18,797 nt of DNA from the NCBI GenBank assembly GCA_964637725.1, contig CAZWXH010000028.1, positions 1 through 18,797 of the forward strand, read 5' to 3'. Positions 14,623-18,797 of this stretch are shown in pieces (position 1 is the stretch's first letter; every line of letters begins with the position of its first letter). The stretch comes from CAZWXH01 sp964637725. GTDB lineage: Bacteria > Bacillota_I > Bacilli_A > Erysipelotrichales > Coprobacillaceae. The translations under genes and the position numbers were made by a program. The notes beneath the pieces are model-generated. The model did not search any database and had not been told where the DNA came from. It saw only the letters and a program-made list of their open reading frames with translations.

Positions 14623-15301
14623 AAGTATCCTCCGTTTCAACAAAGCGATAACCTACTGAACGCACTGTTTTTATATATCTTTCTCCATCATCATCAAGTT
14701 TCTTTCTTAGTGAACGAATGTGAACATCTAAAGCTCTTGATTCGCCAATAAAGTCATAACCCCAAATTGTATTTAACAATTCATCTCTTTCAATAACTCT
14801 TTCTTTATTCTCGATTAAATATAATAACAATTGATATTCTTTATGTGTTAATTCAAGTGGTTCACCATGGTGTTTAACACTATGAATAGATTTATCAACA
14901 ACTAAAGAATGGGTTTTCAGTATTTTGGCTTTAGGTTGAACTCTACGAAGAAGGCTACGAACACGCGCACATAATTCAAGTACCCCAAATGGTTTTGTCA
15001 TATAATCATCACTACCACTATCTAAACCTCTAATTTTATCAAGTTCGCTATCTTTAGCACTTAATACAAGAATTGGCATATGAGTATTTGTCTCTCTAAT
15101 CTTTTTGACAGCCGTAATACCATCCATTTGCGGTAACATGATATCAAAAATTGCAAGATCTGGTGTTTCTTCCTTAATCGCAATTATTGCATCAATTGCA
15201 TTATCAAAGACTTTGACTTTGTATCCATTTGATTCCAATGATAATTTTAAAATTTCTTGAATATTTTCATCATCTTCAATTACAAATATACGTTCATTCA
15301 T
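14615..15301 (-). CDS. phoP: Response regulator, PhoP/PhoB (OmpR) family
   Basis: A 228-residue transcription factor. The receiver domain (about 1-118) has acidic residues D10-D11, phospho-acceptor D53 in IFDIMLP, S81 in LVLSAKD and K103 in MTKPF. A linker leads to an OmpR-type winged helix (about 130-225) with ELTHKEYQLLLYLIENK and DVHIRSLRKKLDDDG...VRSVGYRF. When phosphorylated by the kinase encoded next, it should activate the pst operon and other phosphate genes. It lies 14 bases after phoU with a GGGGGAAG site before the ATG, and overlaps the kinase gene at its end. The upstream operon promoter and any Pho box are outside the window. Naming as PhoP rests on operon context as well as family. 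Confidence 0.93.
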   Translation of the reverse strand: MNERIFVIEDDENIQEILKLSLESNGYKVKVFDNAIDAIIAIKEETPDLAIFDIMLPQMDGITAVKKIRETNTHMPILVLSAKDSELDKIRGLDSGSDDYMTKPFGVLELCARVRSLLRRVQPKAKILKTHSLVVDKSIHSVKHHGEPLELTHKEYQLLLYLIENKERVIERDELLNTIWGYDFIGESRALDVHIRSLRKKLDDDGERYIKTVRSVGYRFVETEDTYD

Positions 15302-15315
15302 AGGCTTCCCCCTTT

Positions 15316-15972
15316 TTAGATCAATCTATGATCATTCATTTTTCCAGTTTGATTAAATTCTAACCATTCACAAATATTAACTGCATGGTCTCCTACTCTT
15401 TCTAAGTACTTAGCAACCATAAGAAAATCTATGCAATAGTCAATCTTTTCACTGTTTTCTTTTAATATATCAATAACTTCTTGTTTTACTTCTTGAAATA
15501 ATAAATCAATTTCATCATCCATCTTGATAACCATTTGAGCAGTTGATAAATCCTTTTTAATAAATGCATCAATTGCTTCATGAACCATCATTTTCGCTTT
15601 TTTAGCCATTGTTGGGATATGCTCAACCGTACGATATGCATGCTTTCCATCAAAGTTTAAGATAATCTCAGCAATATCTGCTGCTTGATCACCAATTCTT
15701 TCTAAGTCCGTAACTATCTTTAAAGCCGAAGTTACATTTCTTAAATCACTGGCGATAGGTTGTTGTCTTAAAATTAAATTAAATGATCTTGATTCAATTG
15801 CTCTTTCCATATCATTAATTAAGCGATCGTTATTCATAATGTCTTTTGCTAATACTTTATCTTGATGTTTAAATGCATCAATCATATTTTCAATTGAAAC
15901 CTCAACCAAATGTGCCATCTTTGTTAAATCAACATTTAATTTTTCTAATTCTTCATCAAATAATCTTCTCAT
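15316..15972 (-). CDS. phoU: Phosphate transport regulator PhoU
   Basis: A 218-residue all-helical protein made of two PhoU repeats, each with the metal-binding E-R-I-G/V-D motif: LERIGDQAADIAEII in the first half and LERVGDHAVNICEW in the second. PhoU sits in the cytoplasm near the PstCAB transporter and the PhoR kinase. It signals adequate phosphate, damping uptake and the Pho response. The ATG has GGAGG upstream. It follows pstB by 44 bases, one of the wider gaps in the operon, with no terminator. The length is typical. Confidence 0.95.
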   Translation of the reverse strand: MRRLFDEELEKLNVDLTKMAHLVEVSIENMIDAFKHQDKVLAKDIMNNDRLINDMERAIESRSFNLILRQQPIASDLRNVTSALKIVTDLERIGDQAADIAEIILNFDGKHAYRTVEHIPTMAKKAKMMVHEAIDAFIKKDLSTAQMVIKMDDEIDLLFQEVKQEVIDILKENSEKIDYCIDFLMVAKYLERVGDHAVNICEWLEFNQTGKMNDHRLI

Positions 15973-16016
15973 TATTTATACCTCCATTATATTTGTTTTT
16001 TGTATAAAACACAACA

Positions 16017-16772
16017 CTAACCAAATCGTCCTGTAATATAATCCTCAGTACGTTGATCTTGAGGCAATGAGAATATATCTTTTGTTTTACCATATTCAAC
16101 CATTTCCCCTACTAAAAAGAAAGCTGTATAATCAGCAATACGAGATGCTTGCTGCATATTATGTGTCACTATTGCGATTGTATATTTATCTTTTAATTCC
16201 ATTAATAACTCTTCTATTTTTAATGTAGAAATAGGATCTAATGCACTTGTTGGTTCATCTAATAAGATAACCTCGGGTTCAACTGCTAGACACCTCGCAA
16301 TACAAAGACGTTGTTGTTGACCACCTGATAAACCTAATGCTGAAGTATACAAACGATCAGCAACTTCTTCATATAACGCTGCTGCTTTTAAACTTTTTTC
16401 AACAATTTCATCTAATTGCTTTTTATTTTTAATTCCATGAATTCTTGGTCCATATGCGACATTATCATAAATACTCATGGGAAATGGATTTGGTTGTTGA
16501 AATACCATCCCTATTTTCTTTCTTAATACTGTTGTATCAACTCGAGAATCATAAATATCTTCATTATCTAAAATAACTTCTCCGGTAATCTTAACATTAT
16601 TAACATAATCATTCATTCTATTTAACGTCTTTAAAAAAGTTGATTTTCCACATCCAGAAGGACCAATAAACGCTGTAATCTTATGTTCAGCTATTCCTAA
16701 AGTCACATCCTTTAAAGCATGTTTTTCACCATAATAAAGATTTAAATTCTTTGATTCTATTTTATTTACCAT
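16017..16772 (-). CDS. pstB: Phosphate ABC transporter ATP-binding protein PstB
   Basis: A 251-residue ATPase that powers phosphate import. It shows Walker A GPSGCGKST (37-45, K43), Q loop FQQPNPFPMS (91-100), signature LSGGQQQRL (148-156), Walker B VILLDEP (168-174, with catalytic E173) and the switch histidine in IVTHNMQQA. The PstB-specific N-x-F-P-M-S Q-loop and the NRMND helix after Walker A separate it from other ATPases. The start has an AGGGG-like site in the two-base spacer region after pstA. All catalytic residues are intact. Confidence 0.97.
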   Translation of the reverse strand: MVNKIESKNLNLYYGEKHALKDVTLGIAEHKITAFIGPSGCGKSTFLKTLNRMNDYVNNVKITGEVILDNEDIYDSRVDTTVLRKKIGMVFQQPNPFPMSIYDNVAYGPRIHGIKNKKQLDEIVEKSLKAAALYEEVADRLYTSALGLSGGQQQRLCIARCLAVEPEVILLDEPTSALDPISTLKIEELLMELKDKYTIAIVTHNMQQASRIADYTAFFLVGEMVEYGKTKDIFSLPQDQRTEDYITGRFG

Positions 16773-16774
16773 AA

Positions 16775-17638
16775 TTAAACCCCTTTATTAACATCAAATT
16801 TTTTTGAAATCCACTTTGCCATAAAATTCAAGAATAAGATAATTGCTATTAATATTAATGCAATCACAAATGCTGATTCATAGTTTGCTTTTGCCATTTC
16901 TAAATATAATTGTATTGTGAGCGTTCCGCCACTTGAAAACAAATGTCCAAATACATTTTGTGGTAATACACTTAAACTTCCAGCTGTAAATAATAATGCT
17001 GCTGATTCAGCTACAATTCTACCCATTGCTAAGATGACACCAGTTAATACTCCTGGCATTGCACTTGGTAATAATACCGTTCTAATCATATACCATTTTG
17101 TCGCTCCAATTCCAAGCGCTGCCTCACGATAACTCTTAGGAACTGCTTGCAGGGCAACTTGAGTATTTCGTGTAATAATAGGAAGTGTCATAATAGCTAA
17201 AGTAAGTGCTCCTGTTAAGATTGAAAAGTTCAAGGCTAACACTGTTCCAAAAAATAACATTCCAAATAAACCATAGATAATTGATGGTATTCCAGCTAAT
17301 ACTTCTGTTGTAAATGAAATAATACTGACAAACTTTTTATGACTAGCATATTCATTAAGATATATTGCTCCCCCAATACCAATGGGACATGCAATGAGTA
17401 AGGTAACGACTATTAAGTAAATGGTATTAATAATATTAGGAAGAATCCCAACTGTTCCTTTTAAAATACTTGTTGTATTCACAAGAAAATCTATTGAAAA
17501 ATGAGGTATTGCTTGATAAGCAATATAGCCTATTATGATGACTAATAATGCAATAGAGATTAGACTTGAAAATTGGATACAAGCACTTAATATTTTATCA
17601 CTCTTTCGATGTCTTTTATTATATAAACTATTGTCCAT
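16775..17638 (-). CDS. pstA: Phosphate ABC transporter permease PstA
   Basis: A 287-residue membrane permease subunit with about six hydrophobic helices and a short cytoplasmic lysine/arginine-rich N-terminus. The EAA-type coupling loop is LQAVPKSYREAALGIGATKWYMIRTVLLPSAMPGVLTG, where family members read REAA-GA-LGA; only its shape matters here. ETLAGIPSIIYGLFG-like residues (EVLAGIPSIIYG) mark the phosphate permease family. It pairs with PstC to form the channel. Its start lies within the end of pstC (11-base overlap), so the two are translated together, and only two bases separate it from pstB. Confidence 0.95.
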   Translation of the reverse strand: MDNSLYNKRHRKSDKILSACIQFSSLISIALLVIIIGYIAYQAIPHFSIDFLVNTTSILKGTVGILPNIINTIYLIVVTLLIACPIGIGGAIYLNEYASHKKFVSIISFTTEVLAGIPSIIYGLFGMLFFGTVLALNFSILTGALTLAIMTLPIITRNTQVALQAVPKSYREAALGIGATKWYMIRTVLLPSAMPGVLTGVILAMGRIVAESAALLFTAGSLSVLPQNVFGHLFSSGGTLTIQLYLEMAKANYESAFVIALILIAIILFLNFMAKWISKKFDVNKGV

Positions 17639-18563
17639 CTTTATCTCCTCTCTTTAACACATATGTTAAAAGTAAGTTAATACAAATGATAAACACAAAC
17701 AGAACAAGACCTATCGTAAATAATACTTCACGATGCGTCCCAGCTGCATAACCCATTTCTGATACGATTCCAGTTGTTAGAAATCTTACTGAATTAAAAG
17801 GTAATGGTGTGTTAACCGAATTTCCGGCAACTAACAAGATTGCCATGGCTTCTCCAATGGCCCTTCCAACTCCTAAAACAACCGCTGACATAATTCCGTT
17901 TTTGGCTGCCGGCAAGACAACTTTAAAGATTGTTTGCATTTGACTAGCACCTAATGCTAAAGAACTTTTACGATAATCATCAGGTACACTTCTTAGAGCT
18001 GTTTCTGAGATATTAATTAAAGTTGGTAAAATCATAATGGCTAGAACTAGAATCGCTGATATTAGATTTGATCCACCTGTAAACTGATGTGTTTCAGAGT
18101 TCGCAAATATCATTAATTCTAATTTATACATAAAAGGATTGATTAATAGAATACCAAGAAGTCCATAAACCACTGATGGAATACCTGCTAGTAATTCAAT
18201 GGCTGATTTCATGATTTTTCTAAGTTTAGGATTGGCTATCTCAGCAAGATTAACGGCAGTTAAGATACCAATAGGAACTCCTATACAAATCGCAAAAAAC
18301 ACACCTACAATAGATGTTAAAATAATAAGCAAAATCCCATAACTTGGTGATGATGCAGTTGGTGCCCATACACTACTAAAAAGAATTTCTACAATACCTT
18401 CTTTAAATATAGCGGGTGTCCCTGATATAAACATATATGCGCTAATAGATAACACTGCTACAACAGAAACAATAGCACAGCCGCAAAAGATAATCGCGGC
18501 TGTCTTTTCTACCATAGACTTTGTTTTTCTATTTGCAATAATAGATAACATGTCTTTTTCCAT
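17628..18563 (-). CDS. pstC: Phosphate ABC transporter permease PstC
   Basis: A 311-residue permease subunit with about six hydrophobic helices. It shares ELLAGIPSVVYGLLGI with the Pst family and has the coupling loop LRSVPDDYRKSSLALGASQ near 190-208. The start at ATG 18563 has a GGAGTG site that overlaps the stop of the pstS gene, giving a tight join; an ATG four codons later is less well placed. A second long hydrophobic segment near residues 24-48 is the first helix, not a cleaved signal. It forms the phosphate channel with PstA. Confidence 0.95.
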   Translation of the reverse strand: MEKDMLSIIANRKTKSMVEKTAAIIFCGCAIVSVVAVLSISAYMFISGTPAIFKEGIVEILFSSVWAPTASSPSYGILLIILTSIVGVFFAICIGVPIGILTAVNLAEIANPKLRKIMKSAIELLAGIPSVVYGLLGILLINPFMYKLELMIFANSETHQFTGGSNLISAILVLAIMILPTLINISETALRSVPDDYRKSSLALGASQMQTIFKVVLPAAKNGIMSAVVLGVGRAIGEAMAILLVAGNSVNTPLPFNSVRFLTTGIVSEMGYAAGTHREVLFTIGLVLFVFIICINLLLTYVLKRGDKDGQ

Positions 18564-18572
18564 AATACACTC

Positions 18573-18797
18573 CTATTTCTTAGGAATAACTAATCCTACT
18601 GCTTTAATAATTGTTTGACCTTCTTCACTATTTAAGAATTCAAACACTGCTTTTACTTGATCATTTTGAGTACTAATTTCTCCGTTTGTTGCCATCACAA
18701 ATGGTCTTTGTAAAGTATAACTTCCATCAGAAATTGTTGCTTCACTTGCTTTAACTCCATCAATATCTAATGCTTTAACAGCGTCTGTAATATTATC
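18573..18797 (-). CDS. pstS: Phosphate-binding protein PstS, C-terminal fragment
   Basis: The last 74 codons of a gene whose start lies beyond the right edge, ending in TAG at 18573. The visible part (for example YTLQRPFVMATNG, then VKAVFEFLNSEEGQTII and GLVIPKK) matches the C-terminal region of the PstS family, where the final lobe packs with a Y-x-L-x-R-P-x motif. In Gram-positive bacteria PstS is a lipoprotein that captures phosphate outside the membrane and delivers it to PstCA. The stop is nine bases before pstC. The signal peptide and phosphate-binding residues of the first half are not in view. Confidence 0.88.
   Translation of the reverse strand, partial: DNITDAVKALDIDGVKASEATISDGSYTLQRPFVMATNGEISTQNDQVKAVFEFLNSEEGQTIIKAVGLVIPKK

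Noticed and set aside
14623..14643. Longer kinase start (TTG at 14643)
   Set aside because: It includes the CGGAGG ribosome site as codons; the ATG at 14622 is correctly spaced from it.

Overview
The window is AT-rich DNA from a low-GC Gram-positive bacterium (Bacillota). Strong GGAGG-type ribosome binding sites, short intergenic spaces, rho-independent terminators and the mix of MgtE, Pst/PhoPR and AbiE families suggest a gut-type lineage such as Erysipelotrichia. That taxonomic placement is inference from style, not a search result. It looks like chromosomal sequence from a draft assembly, because a 100-N scaffold gap (3215-3314) is flanked by an exact 55-bp repeat.

Layout. (1) 1-889, minus: a PHP-domain phosphoesterase running off the left edge. 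(2) 1017-2509, plus: a promoter, a possible 20-codon leader peptide with mutually exclusive hairpins, and the magnesium channel gene mgtE. (3) 2510-3369: no intact gene; a 17-bp direct repeat, a decayed DUF4143 ATPase fragment with two frameshifts, a terminator and the assembly gap. (4) 3396-6528, minus: a tight three-gene operon of ATP-grasp ligase, esterase and second ATP-grasp ligase, with an extended -10 promoter. No known pathway fits, so this is the best candidate for an undescribed biosynthetic system. (5) 6642-6824, minus: a start-less remnant of a small membrane protein. (6) 6863-8044, plus: an MFS transporter. (7) 8054-9660, minus: an ABC substrate-binding lipoprotein and permease without an ATPase gene. 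(8) 9848-11515, minus: an AbiEi/AbiEii type IV toxin-antitoxin pair with a 17-bp-arm palindrome across its promoter. (9) 11533-12900, minus: an FAD oxidoreductase with a C-terminal Rieske domain. (10) 12940-18797, minus: the phosphate operon, read in transcription order as pstS (partial), pstC, pstA, pstB, phoU, response regulator and sensor kinase.

How the parts work together. The Pst genes form a complete high-affinity phosphate importer, apart from the N-terminal part of PstS outside the window. PhoU and the PhoP/PhoR-type two-component pair sit in the same transcription unit, so uptake, sensing and control are co-expressed. The AbiE pair is probably autoregulated through its palindrome. 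Compactness recurs: at two loci the stop codon lies inside the terminator hairpin, and many genes in the operons overlap or abut. The ATP-grasp/esterase operon lies divergent from the MFS transporter, which could move its substrate or product, but nothing in the sequence proves this.
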